Below are positions 17,181 to 25,862 of a stretch of 64,000 bases of DNA, in pieces. Origin of the DNA: an uncultured Paracoccus sp. (GTDB lineage Bacteria > Pseudomonadota > Alphaproteobacteria > Rhodobacterales > Rhodobacteraceae); the NCBI RefSeq assembly GCF_937873615.1, contig NZ_CALMYP010000024.1, positions 37,655 to 101,654 of the forward strand, in the 5' to 3' direction. The translations under genes and the position numbers were made by a program. The notes beneath the pieces are model-generated. The model was given only the letters and a program-made list of their open reading frames with translations. It was not told where the DNA came from and searched no databases. Position 1 is the stretch's first letter, and every line of letters starts with the position of its first letter.

Positions 17181-17960
17181 TCAGATCGCCGCCTCGCGCC
17201 CCTCGGGATGCACCTCGTCATAATAATCGCGGAGCTTCAAGCCAGAGGCCGCCGCCTGATCGAGCACGATCACCGCCTTGCGGTGCATCTGCAGGGCGGA
17301 TGCCGGGCAAGAGGCCGAAAGCGGCCCCTCGATCATCGCCGCAGCGGCCTCGGCCTTGGCGGAGCCATAGGCCAGCAGCACGATCTGATCGGCGCGCAGG
17401 ATGGTGCCGATGCCCATGGTGATGGCCAGCCGGGGAACCTCGGCCGGGTCGTCGAAATAGCGGGCATTGGCCTCTCGGGTCGAGCGGGTGAGCGTCTTGA
17501 TCCGCGTCAGCGAGGCAAGGCTGGAGGTCGGTTCGTTGAAGCCGATATGCCCGTTCGCGCCCAGGCCCAGCAGTTGCAGACCGATATCGCCGGCCTCGCG
17601 GATCGCCTGTTCGTAAGCCTCGGCCTCGGCCTCGGGGTCGGCGGCGTCGCCGCGCGGCAGGTGGGTCGCACCGGGGGCGAAATCGACATGGTCGAACAGT
17701 TGCTCGCGCATGTAGCGCCAGTAGGAGCGGGGGTGGTCCGGCGACAGCTCGACATATTCGTCGAGATTGAACGAGCGTGCCCGGGCGAAGCTGACCCCGC
17801 CGGCGCGATGGGCGGCGATCAGGCGGGCATAGACCGCCTCCATCGTGCCGCCGGTGGCAAGACCCAGCACCGTCGCTGGCTGCGCCTCAAGCCGCGCCGC
17901 GATCAGCCCGGCGGCGCGGGCGACGGCGAGTTCCGGCGTCGGATGGATCAGGACCTTCAC
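17181..17960 (-). CDS. nagB: glucosamine-6-phosphate deaminase
   Basis: 259 residues, the usual size. Converts glucosamine-6-phosphate to fructose-6-phosphate and ammonia. Conserved segments are GLATGGTM (phosphate site), FNLDEYVEL (catalytic Asp) and LLGLGANGHIGFNEP. The start overlaps the ridA stop by four bases (ATGA). The matching deacetylase nagA lies apart, at 38314-39444. Confidence 0.93.
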   Translation of the reverse strand: MKVLIHPTPELAVARAAGLIAARLEAQPATVLGLATGGTMEAVYARLIAAHRAGGVSFARARSFNLDEYVELSPDHPRSYWRYMREQLFDHVDFAPGATHLPRGDAADPEAEAEAYEQAIREAGDIGLQLLGLGANGHIGFNEPTSSLASLTRIKTLTRSTREANARYFDDPAEVPRLAITMGIGTILRADQIVLLAYGSAKAEAAAAMIEGPLSASCPASALQMHRKAVIVLDQAAASGLKLRDYYDEVHPEGREAAI

Positions 17961-18349
17961 AGGGGTTTCCAGGCGAGGGCGTCGATCTCGATCTTGGCGT
18001 CGATCATCAGCCGCGACTGCACGGTCGAGCGGGCCGGCGGATGGTCGATGAAATGCTTCTCAAACACCGCGTTGAAGCTGGTGAAATCGCGCGGATCGTC
18101 GAGCCAGCAATTGACCTTGATGACATCTTCCAGCCCGCATCCGGCAAGCGCCAGCACGGATTTGATATTCTCGATCACCTGTTCGGTCTGGGCGACGATG
18201 CCGCCCTGCACGACCTCTCCGTCCACGGTCGGCACCTGGCCCGAGACATGCACATAATCGCCCGCGCGCACGGCCTTGGCAAAGGGGCGACGGGTGCCGC
18301 CGGCCTGCGCATCGGCGGTATCAAAGCGGATCAGGCGGGGGTCGGTCAT
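17957..18349 (-). CDS. RidA/YjgF family enamine/imine deaminase
   Basis: 130 residues, typical of the family, with VHVSGQVPTVDG near the N-terminus and the conserved Arg in PPARSTVQ. RidA proteins hydrolyse reactive enamine or imine intermediates. As first gene of the ridA-nagB-kinase operon it may clear an imine formed in amino-sugar metabolism, or be a dedicated pathway enzyme. A GGAGC ribosome site lies upstream. Confidence 0.88.
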   Translation of the reverse strand: MTDPRLIRFDTADAQAGGTRRPFAKAVRAGDYVHVSGQVPTVDGEVVQGGIVAQTEQVIENIKSVLALAGCGLEDVIKVNCWLDDPRDFTSFNAVFEKHFIDHPPARSTVQSRLMIDAKIEIDALAWKPL

Positions 18350-18505
18350 GGCGGCGCTCCTAGGTAATTCATTTTCACAATACTGCTGTCAAATGGCGAA
18401 ATCCAGCGATGACATGGACGAAATCGCCTGCATGAGTAAATAATTTTCTCTCGTGACATGCGAAAGCTTGCTACCCGCCCGGCCCTTTGCAGGTGGCCGG
18501 CACGC

Positions 18506-21500
18506 TCAGCCGGTGACAGCCCCGCCGGGCGCAGCGCCGGCAGGCTCGGCCGACCGGCGCTTTGATGCACGGTTGTCGCGCAGCATCAGCATGGCCGGGG
18601 TGACGATCAGGGTCAGCACCGTGGCTATGACCAGCCCGCCGGCAATGGCCGAAGACAGCTCGGTCCAGTACTGGGTCGAGGGCGCGCCATATTCGATGCT
18701 GCGATCGACAAAGTCGATATCCAGCCCGATCACCATCGGCATCAGGCCAAGCGCGGTGGTGATCGAGGTCAGAAAGACCGGGCGCAGACGCTGCGCCCCG
18801 GTGCGCAACGCAGCCTCCAGCGGGACCATGCCCTGCTTGCGGAAATCGTTATAGGCGTCGATCAGCACGATATTGTTGTTCACCACGATCCCGGCCAGGG
18901 CGATCACCCCGACCCCGCCCATGACGATGCCGAAGGGACGCCCGGTCACCACCAGCCCCAGCAGCACCCCGGCGATGGAGAAGATGATCGCGCTCATCAC
19001 CACGAAGGCCTGATAGAAGCTGTTGAACTGCAGAAGCAGGATCATGAACATCAGCACCACGGCGGCGAAAAAGGCGCTGATGAGGAAGGTCATGGCTTCG
19101 GTCTGGTCCTCGGCCTCGCCGGCGAATTCATAGGTGGTTCCCTCGGGCAGATCTGCCGATGCCAGCGCCTGTTGCAGCTTCACCACCTGATCGTTGACCA
19201 GCAGGCCGGGGCCGACATTGGCCTCGACACTGATGACACGGCGCTCGTTGATATGGTGGATCACCCCCACCCGCTCGGCCGGAGCGAAGGAGACGAAGTT
19301 CGAGATCGGCACCAGCCCCGAGGTTGTCGGCACCCGCAAATTAGCCAACTCTCCCAAGGACCGCGCCTCGGCAGGGAAGCGGACGCGGATATCCATCTCG
19401 CCCTCGGCATCGGTGGGGCGGTAATCGGTCACGGTGATGCCCTGGGTCAGCAATTGCACCGCCTGCCCCAGCAGGCTGACATCGGCCCCGAAGCGCGCCG
19501 CCTCGGCGCGGTTCACATTGATGGCGATCTCGACGCCCGCAAGCGGCCTGTCGTCGGTCACATCGACGAAGCCGCCGATTTCCTGCATGATGCCCAGCAC
19601 CTGATCGACCGCCGCATTCTGGCTGTCCAGCGTGCGGGCGGTGACGCGCAGATTGACCGGCTTGCCCTCGGGCGGGCCACCGGCGGCGATCTCGATCTGG
19701 ATTTCGATGCCGGGGATGTCGTCGACATTCGCGCGGATCGTCTCTCCGATATCCTTGGCGGTGGCGCGGGTATCCCAGTCTTCCAGGTCGAGTTGGATGG
19801 TGCCGGCGATATCCTCGTCATCGCTGCCGGTGCTGCCGAGATTGGAGCGCGCATAGACCCGCTCGATCCCATCCATGCCGAGAATGCGCGCCTCGACCTG
19901 ACGCACCAGATCGTCGCGTTCGTAGATCGAAAGATTGTCCTTGGTGCGGATCTGGACCTGCATGAATTCCGGCTCGACATCGGGAAAGAAGCTGAGCCCG
20001 CGCCCGAACTGACCGTACAGCGTGAACGAGCCGATCAGCAGCGCCAGTGCCAGAACCACCACCGTCCAGGGTCGCAGGATCGCCTGTTCCAGCACCTTCA
20101 CGTAAAGCCCGGTCGCGCCGGGCGCGCGGCGCGGATCGCCGTATTCGGAGGCATGAAGCGCCATCTTCTCATTCGCCGTGCGCGGCCGGGCGCGACCGAT
20201 GGCGCCACCGACCACGGGAATGAAGATCAGCGCCGTGAACAGCGACGCCGTCAGCGTCATCAGCACGGTGATCGGCAGGTATTTCATGAAACCGCCGATG
20301 ATGCCGGGCCAGAAAAGCAGCGGGAAGAACACGCTGAGCGTCGTCAGCGTCGAGGAGATGATCGGCCAGGCCATGCGCTTGGCGGCGAAGGAATAGGCCC
20401 GTTTCGGCGCATCCCCTTCCTGAAGGCGGCGGTCGGCAAGCTCGGCGGTGACGATGGCACCATCGACCAGCATCCCCACGACCAGGATCAGCGCGAACAG
20501 CACGACGATATTCATCGTATAGCCCATGGCCCAGATCACCGCGACCCCGGCCATGAAAGCGCCCGGAATCGACAAACCGACCAGCACCGCCGAACGCAGG
20601 CCAAGCGCGATCACGATGACGATCATGACCAGAAAGATCGCCACCAGTACGTTGTTTTCCAGACTGGTCAGCAGGGTGTCGACCTCGGTGCTCTGGTCCT
20701 GCAGATAGGCCACGTCGACGCTTTCGGGCCAATCGGCGCGCATCGCCTCGACTGCCTGTTTCACCGCCGCCACGGTGTCGATGATATTGGCGCCTGAGCG
20801 CTTCTTGATCTCCAGCGACAGGGCCGGCTGGCCGTCGATGCGGGCATAGCCGGTCGGGTCCTCGAAGGTGCGCCGCACCGTCGCCACATCGGCGAAGGTC
20901 ACGACCGTATCGCCATTGACCTTGACCGGCATGGCCATGACATCGGCCACATCCTCGATCAGGCCGGGCACCTTCAGCACCATGCGACCGCCGCCGGATT
21001 CGATGGCACCTGCCGCGATCAGCTGGTTGTTGCGCGTCAGTTGCGAGATCAGCGTGCTGAATTCGAGATTGTAGGTCTGAAAGATCGTCGGGTCGATCAG
21101 CACTTCCAGAAATTCGTCGCGCTCGCCGCCGATATCGGCTTCGAGCACGCCCGGAATGGCCTCGAACGCGTCCTGTGCCTGTTCGGCCAATTGGTTCAGC
21201 GTGCGCTCGGGCACCGGGCCGGACAGGACCACGGTGATGATCGGGAAAAGCGCGGTATTGATCTCGACCACGGAAATTTCGGTCGCATCGGCAGGCAGTT
21301 CGTTCTGCGCCGTATCGGCCGCCTCGCGAACCTTGTCCAATGCCTCGTCGATATCGCCGCCGGCGGCGAATTCGATCAGGATGCCGGCATAGCCCTCGGT
21401 CGCGGTGGCCGTCATCAACTCGACCCCCTCGATATTGCCGAACTCGGTCTCCATCGGTTCGACCAGCAGACGCTCGGAATCCGAGGGACTGATCCCGTCC

Positions 21501-21655
21501 AGCGTGGTCACGACATAAACCAGCGGCAGCGGCACTTCCGGATTCGCCTCTTTCGGGATCGAGACATAGGCGATGGTGCCGACCAGCAGCACCAGGATCA
21601 GCGTGATGATGACCGCCCGGCTGCGCTGAAAGGCGGCGTCGATGATCTGGTTCAC
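18506..21655 (-). CDS. RND-family efflux pump, inner-membrane subunit (AcrB-like)
   Basis: 1049 residues, 12 predicted membrane helices and two large periplasmic loops, as in HAE1-type pumps driven by the proton gradient. The start is GTG and overlaps the adaptor stop by four bases (GTGA). In helix 4 the usual VDDAIV pair reads LVDGAIVTAE, so only the first of the two proton-relay Asp residues is kept. No outer-membrane channel gene is adjacent, so a TolC-type protein encoded elsewhere would be needed. Substrates cannot be predicted. Confidence 0.93.
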   Translation of the reverse strand: MNQIIDAAFQRSRAVIITLILVLLVGTIAYVSIPKEANPEVPLPLVYVVTTLDGISPSDSERLLVEPMETEFGNIEGVELMTATATEGYAGILIEFAAGGDIDEALDKVREAADTAQNELPADATEISVVEINTALFPIITVVLSGPVPERTLNQLAEQAQDAFEAIPGVLEADIGGERDEFLEVLIDPTIFQTYNLEFSTLISQLTRNNQLIAAGAIESGGGRMVLKVPGLIEDVADVMAMPVKVNGDTVVTFADVATVRRTFEDPTGYARIDGQPALSLEIKKRSGANIIDTVAAVKQAVEAMRADWPESVDVAYLQDQSTEVDTLLTSLENNVLVAIFLVMIVIVIALGLRSAVLVGLSIPGAFMAGVAVIWAMGYTMNIVVLFALILVVGMLVDGAIVTAELADRRLQEGDAPKRAYSFAAKRMAWPIISSTLTTLSVFFPLLFWPGIIGGFMKYLPITVLMTLTASLFTALIFIPVVGGAIGRARPRTANEKMALHASEYGDPRRAPGATGLYVKVLEQAILRPWTVVVLALALLIGSFTLYGQFGRGLSFFPDVEPEFMQVQIRTKDNLSIYERDDLVRQVEARILGMDGIERVYARSNLGSTGSDDEDIAGTIQLDLEDWDTRATAKDIGETIRANVDDIPGIEIQIEIAAGGPPEGKPVNLRVTARTLDSQNAAVDQVLGIMQEIGGFVDVTDDRPLAGVEIAINVNRAEAARFGADVSLLGQAVQLLTQGITVTDYRPTDAEGEMDIRVRFPAEARSLGELANLRVPTTSGLVPISNFVSFAPAERVGVIHHINERRVISVEANVGPGLLVNDQVVKLQQALASADLPEGTTYEFAGEAEDQTEAMTFLISAFFAAVVLMFMILLLQFNSFYQAFVVMSAIIFSIAGVLLGLVVTGRPFGIVMGGVGVIALAGIVVNNNIVLIDAYNDFRKQGMVPLEAALRTGAQRLRPVFLTSITTALGLMPMVIGLDIDFVDRSIEYGAPSTQYWTELSSAIAGGLVIATVLTLIVTPAMLMLRDNRASKRRSAEPAGAAPGGAVTG

Positions 21656-22878
21656 TGGCCCGGTCCCAGATTCGAGGACATTTCGGCACTGCCAGGCACA
21701 TCATTGGCCGTCATCGCCGATGTGTCGATATCCGACTCAGCGGCCTCGGCCGCAGCCTCGCCGGCACCCGCAACCTCGCTTTCCAGCTGCGCGCGCACGG
21801 CCTCGCCATCGCGGACGAAACCCTGACCGATGGTGACGATCCGTGCCGTTTCGGGCAGGCCGGTGGCCCAGAACCCGCCCTGCTGGGCATCGGCGACCTC
21901 GATCGGGACGAAGCGGACGATGCCGTCTTCCTCGATCTTGACGCCGATATTGCCCTCGGGGTCCAGCGAGACGATGGAGGGTTCGATGAAATGCGCCTGT
22001 TCCTCGCCGGTGGGAATGGTGATCTCGGCCGAGATGCCCGCCGGGATCGCCCCATCGGGGTTGTCGATCTCGATCTCGGCCAGAAAGGTGCGGGTCGCGG
22101 CCTCGGCGGCGGTGCCGACGAAGCTGACCACGCCGTCGCGTTCCTGGCCGGTGATGAACTGGACCTTGGCCATCTGCCCGGTCCTGATCCGGTTCAGCGA
22201 TTGCTGCGGCACCTGAATGGTGACGGTCAGCGGATCGTTATCGACCAGCCGCGCGACTTCCTCGCCCGCGGCGACAAATTCGCCTTCATTGATCGGCAGG
22301 GTCTCGATCCGGCCCGAGAAAGGTGCCAGCACGGTCAGATCATCGAGCGCCACCTCGGCTGCCGTCACCTGCGCCTGGGCCGAGGCCAGATCGGCGCGCG
22401 CCTCGCTGACGCGGTCGCTGGTGGCCACGCCGCGTTCGCGCAACTGGCTGGCATTGTCGAATTCGCGCTGCGCCCGCACCAGTTCCTCGCGCGCCTGTTC
22501 CAGCGTCGCCTCGGCATGGTCCGAGGAAAGATGCGCGATCACCCAGCCGGCCTCGATATCGGTGCCCTTCTCGGCCAGCACCTCGATCACCGTGCCCGAG
22601 GTCTCGACCCGCACCGCAGTATCCCGGTCGGGCTGGGCCTGACCCTCGGCGCGGAAATTCAGCGTCACCGGCCCGGCATGGGATTCGCGCACCAATACGC
22701 GGGGCGGCAGGATCTCGGCTGCGGCGCTGTCTTCGGGCGCGGGCGGGGCCAGAAAAATACTGCTCGCCATCCAGCCCACGACCAGCAACAGCAACAGAAG
22801 CGCGATCCAGATCGAGCGCGAGGCCCCCTTGTCGGTCTCGAATTTCAGCGGGACGCGGCCCGTGTCGTGATCGGTCAT
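21652..22878 (-). CDS. RND efflux periplasmic adaptor (membrane fusion protein)
   Basis: 408 residues. One membrane anchor at about 23-45, a lipoyl/barrel-sandwich segment (AVRVETSGTVIEVLAEKGTD), a coiled-coil hairpin rich in Ala/Glu/Arg around 115-160, and a second lipoyl half (APFSGRIETLPINEGEFVAAG). It joins the pump at 18506-21655 to an outer-membrane channel. An acidic, Ala-rich tail follows residue 370. First gene of a two-gene operon, with a palindrome in its promoter region. Confidence 0.92.
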   Translation of the reverse strand: MTDHDTGRVPLKFETDKGASRSIWIALLLLLLVVGWMASSIFLAPPAPEDSAAAEILPPRVLVRESHAGPVTLNFRAEGQAQPDRDTAVRVETSGTVIEVLAEKGTDIEAGWVIAHLSSDHAEATLEQAREELVRAQREFDNASQLRERGVATSDRVSEARADLASAQAQVTAAEVALDDLTVLAPFSGRIETLPINEGEFVAAGEEVARLVDNDPLTVTIQVPQQSLNRIRTGQMAKVQFITGQERDGVVSFVGTAAEAATRTFLAEIEIDNPDGAIPAGISAEITIPTGEEQAHFIEPSIVSLDPEGNIGVKIEEDGIVRFVPIEVADAQQGGFWATGLPETARIVTIGQGFVRDGEAVRAQLESEVAGAGEAAAEAAESDIDTSAMTANDVPGSAEMSSNLGPGQ

Positions 22879-22943
22879 GCTCGTCTTGATCCATTGCTGA
22901 CGGCGAATCGCGCCGCGTGCCTGTGCCCCCGGTTACTACAGAA

Positions 22944-22962
22944 TTTATGTTAATGACATAAA
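22944..22962. promoter_or_regulatory. palindromic operator candidate upstream of the RND operon
   Basis: TTTATGT-taatg-ACATAAA, two perfect 7-bp arms around a 5-base spacer, 66-84 bases upstream of the adaptor start. AT-rich palindromes here are typical of TetR- or MarR-type efflux repressors, but no such gene is in the window. Confidence 0.55.
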
Positions 22963-23267
22963 CATACCTCTGTTCGTCGTCGCAGCTGCCAAAATGCTGC
23001 CGCATTCAACTGGCAGGCGAGAACCTGCGCGGATGCTCTGAACGGCGCGGGATGGGCAGAACCGTTGCCGCTTCAACTGCGAAGGCGACAGGACGGTTCC
23101 CTGATGGCGCAGGCTATCGCCACGTCACCATCTCACGATATCGCGAGAGCCGGCCAGGATCGACCGGCGGGGCTATAGCATGTGTTTTGAAACGGGAACA
23201 GGCGCACAGGCCGCCATCCGTATGGAGCGACGGCCCATGTGCGTTCGCAATGCGGCAATCCGATGGC
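22963..23267. other. gene-free stretch between the RND operon and the DHDPS-family gene
   Basis: About 300 bases. I see no convincing coding frame, hairpin terminator or repeat. It contains the 5' regulatory region of the efflux operon and the 3' end of the DHDPS-family transcript. Confidence 0.5.
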
Positions 23268-24167
23268 TCAGATCAACCCGTTGGCCTTGAGAAAACCGCG
23301 CATCTTCGCCTGCTGCGCCTCGGTCAGCGGCCAGGCCGAAGGCGGGCGCGTCGGGCCGCAATCGTCGCCCATTGCCTGCAGCGCGGCCTTGACGCCGGTG
23401 ACATTGGTGCCGTTCATTTCCTCGGCGCGGATATCCTCGAAGGCGCGCATCCCGGCGATCAGGGCATTGGCGCGGGCGTAATCCCCGGCCTCCAGCGCGG
23501 CATGGATCGCGAGCGAGCGTTCCGGCCAGAGATTGATCAGCCCCGAGGTGAAGCCGCGCGCGCCCACCGCATAGAAGCTGGGCGCCCAGACCTCGGCCAG
23601 CCCGCCAACCCAGACGATATCCGGATCGCAGGCCTCTTTCGCCTCGGCCAGGCGCATCGGGTTCGGCGTCGCCCATTTGACGCCCTTGACGCCGGGGGCG
23701 GAACAGAAGGCCTCGATGGATTTCGTGCCCACCGCGTCGTTGCGCAGATAGAGCATCATCGGCAGCCCGCCCGAGGCATCGGCGATGGCCTTGAGGTAAT
23801 CGACCACGCCGCGCGGGGCGGTGAACGGGTCCGGCGGCTGGTGGATCATCAGCGCCGCGGCCCCGGCATCGGCACTGGCCCGGGCCAGCCGCACCGCGTC
23901 GCGGATGCCGCGCCCGACGCCGGCCAGCACCGGCGCCCGGCCCCCGACCATGTCGCAGACGGCCCCGGCCATGGCGCAGGCCTCGTCCGTGGTGAGCGCG
24001 TAGAATTCGCCGGTATTGCCGTTCACAACCGGCATGTGCAGCCCGGCCCCAAGCGCGCGGTCGATGATCGGGACCAGCCGGTCGGGCGCGATCTCTCCAT
24101 CGTCGCCGTAAGGGGTCACCAGAATGCCGGAAATGCCGGTCAGGGCTTCATCGAGTGTCAATGTCAT
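23268..24167 (-). CDS. dihydrodipicolinate synthase (DapA/NanA) family lyase or dehydratase
   Basis: About 299 residues. Class I aldolase-fold enzyme with Schiff-base Lys near residue 164 (GVKGVKWATPN), Tyr near 140 (MLYLRND) and the GNTGEFYAL loop. Members act on 2-keto-3-deoxy sugar acids, pyruvate adducts or dihydrodipicolinate. It follows an enolase-superfamily gene by 12 bases, which argues for sugar-acid catabolism and not lysine synthesis. The start at 24167 gives the best spacing from GGAG; an ATG at 24170 is also possible. It could perform 2-keto-3-deoxy-acid dehydration or aldol cleavage. Confidence 0.83.
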   Translation of the reverse strand: MTLTLDEALTGISGILVTPYGDDGEIAPDRLVPIIDRALGAGLHMPVVNGNTGEFYALTTDEACAMAGAVCDMVGGRAPVLAGVGRGIRDAVRLARASADAGAAALMIHQPPDPFTAPRGVVDYLKAIADASGGLPMMLYLRNDAVGTKSIEAFCSAPGVKGVKWATPNPMRLAEAKEACDPDIVWVGGLAEVWAPSFYAVGARGFTSGLINLWPERSLAIHAALEAGDYARANALIAGMRAFEDIRAEEMNGTNVTGVKAALQAMGDDCGPTRPPSAWPLTEAQQAKMRGFLKANGLI

Positions 24168-24179
24168 CATCTTCTCCAA

Positions 24180-25343
24180 TCAATCCGAGACATAGCCCGC
24201 GCCATGCGCGGCCCGGTCCCATTCCACCAGCGGCGCGCGCAGGGCTTCCAGCGCGTCCTCGTCCAGTTCCATGCCAAGGCCGGGGCCTTCGGGCAAAACG
24301 ATGCGGTTGCCCTCGAAACGGATGCGCTTTTTCACGATATCCTCGACGTAAAGCAGCGGCCCGACCGGGTCCGAGGCGGCGGACAGTTCGGCCATCGACA
24401 CCCCCAGATGCGCCTGCGCCGAAGTGCCGATGGAAAGCTCCTGCGTGGTTCCGATCAGCGCCTTGATCCCGGCGAGTTCGGCCAGATGCGCCAGCTTCTT
24501 CGCCGGCAGGATGCCGCCCGAATTCACCGTGATGTTGAAGATGTCGACCGCGCCCGCCCGGATCAGCGCCATCGCCTGCGCGGCGGATGAGGCATGTTCG
24601 CAGACATCGGCCTCGACCCGGCGGCGGATCTCGGCCATGCCGGCCAGATCCTCGCGCCAGCTGACGCTTTCGATCACCTCGAAGCCGAAGGGCTTCAGGC
24701 ACTCATAGGCGCGCAGCACGTCCTTCCAGTAATGGCGGGCCTGGAAATCCAGCGCCTTGAGGATGACGCGTTGCCCGAAACGGTCGCGCAAAGCGGTCAG
24801 GAATTTCTCGTCCTTGTCGAAATCGACCCCGACATAATAACGGAAGCGGGAAATCCCCTGATCCAGAAGCTCCTGAATATAGCCGAGATTGCGTTCGTAA
24901 TCGGCCTCGGCCTTCACCTGGAACAGCGGATAGCAGATCTCGATCCCGTCGCGCACGCGGCCGCCGAACAGGTCGCAGGCCGGCACATCCAGCGCCTTGC
25001 CCATGATGTCATAGCACGCCATGTCGATGCCCGCCGCGATCTGCGAGCCGGGCGTGAAGGGCGGATAGCTGGGCGCCGAGGCGAAGTAGTTATGCAGGTA
25101 ATTCGCCATCTCGCGATGCATCGCCTCGATCGCGAAAGGGTCGCGGCCCAGCACGACCTTTTCGATTCCCATGCGCACGGCCTCGATATCGGGCATGTAC
25201 ATACGGTACATGTCGAGATCCGAAATCTCGCCCAGACCCGTCACCCCTTCATCGGTATGCATCTGCAGGATCAGGTGCGAACTGATGGAACCTGTGCGCC
25301 GATGCGTCTGGATCGGCGTCAGCGTGATACCCGAGATCTTCAT
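24180..25343 (-). CDS. enolase superfamily (mandelate racemase/muconate lactonizing type) enzyme
   Basis: 387 residues with N-terminal capping domain and C-terminal barrel. Apparent metal ligands are Asp199 (KALDF), Glu225 (VIESVSW) and Glu249 (VCEHAS). The KxK acid-base motif at the end of barrel strand 2 is missing: this stretch reads RFRYYVG at 166-172. It probably abstracts a proton from a sugar acid or lactone, by analogy with galactarolactone cycloisomerase in uronate clusters containing uronate dehydrogenase. The start ATG lies directly after the stop of a TRAP permease remnant, so it was once the next gene of that transporter operon. Confidence 0.82.
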   Translation of the reverse strand: MKISGITLTPIQTHRRTGSISSHLILQMHTDEGVTGLGEISDLDMYRMYMPDIEAVRMGIEKVVLGRDPFAIEAMHREMANYLHNYFASAPSYPPFTPGSQIAAGIDMACYDIMGKALDVPACDLFGGRVRDGIEICYPLFQVKAEADYERNLGYIQELLDQGISRFRYYVGVDFDKDEKFLTALRDRFGQRVILKALDFQARHYWKDVLRAYECLKPFGFEVIESVSWREDLAGMAEIRRRVEADVCEHASSAAQAMALIRAGAVDIFNITVNSGGILPAKKLAHLAELAGIKALIGTTQELSIGTSAQAHLGVSMAELSAASDPVGPLLYVEDIVKKRIRFEGNRIVLPEGPGLGMELDEDALEALRAPLVEWDRAAHGAGYVSD

Positions 25344-25545
25344 TCAGTCCCCCAGCAGCAGATTGGGCAGCCACAGCGAAATCTGCGGCACATAGGTCAC
25401 CAGCATCCATCGCGATCGAGCCGGGATAATCCGGCACATGCAGGTTCCAGCCGCGCTGGTCGCGGGCCTCTGCCGCGACGGCAAGACCCAGCACCGAGAC
25501 CGAGGCCGGTATGGCCATACGGTCAAGTTTCCAGAACATGGGCAT
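25344..25545 (-). pseudogene. deletion scar of a TRAP transporter operon: dctP 5' end joined to dctM 3' end
   Basis: From an ATG at 25545 with an AGAGGAG site, the frame encodes a signal-peptide-like start and then RGWNLHVPDYPGSIAMD, which looks like the mature N-terminus of a DctP receptor. Near 25405-25415 the frame changes, and the sequence to the stop at 25344 encodes LVTYVPQISLWLPNLLLGD, typical of the C-terminus of a DctM permease. Most of dctP, all of dctQ and nearly all of dctM are thus missing. The neighbouring catabolic genes are intact, so uptake must use another system. Confidence 0.7.
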
Positions 25546-25862
25546 CCGTCACTCCTCTGCCGTTGTCGAAAAGGCCTTACTCCCCAGCCTTTCGGGAAGT
25601 GTAGGAAGGGCGGGTGAGATGTCAATCATATTTGACAATATAAATTACATCTTGATGTTGCGCGGAATACACTCAGAATGGAAATCCCGTGCAATACATT
25701 GCAAATACGTAACAAATCATGCCGCCCGTCTGACTTCGCGCCAAGACACACGCCGTTCATTAGTTAGACCTTCACTTCAATATTGGAAAAGTTGTTAATT
25801 AGAATTACTTTCAAAAACTCTATAATCGGGCGGAAGGATACGAATCGTTGGGGGAGGAAATG
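25546..25862. promoter_or_regulatory. AT-rich divergent promoter region with GntR-type operator
   Basis: About 317 bases without a gene, clearly richer in A+T than the flanks, between the TRAP remnant and uronate dehydrogenase. It holds a perfect inverted repeat TGTCAA-tcatat-TTGACA at 25620-25637. The half-site TTGTCAA recurs upstream of the GntR gene and lactonase (27402-27443), which suggests one shared regulator. Confidence 0.6.

Noticed and set aside
25249-25545. intact 98-residue gene
   Set aside because: After about residue 47 it reads the permease remnant and the enolase gene out of frame; it is better explained as a deletion scar.
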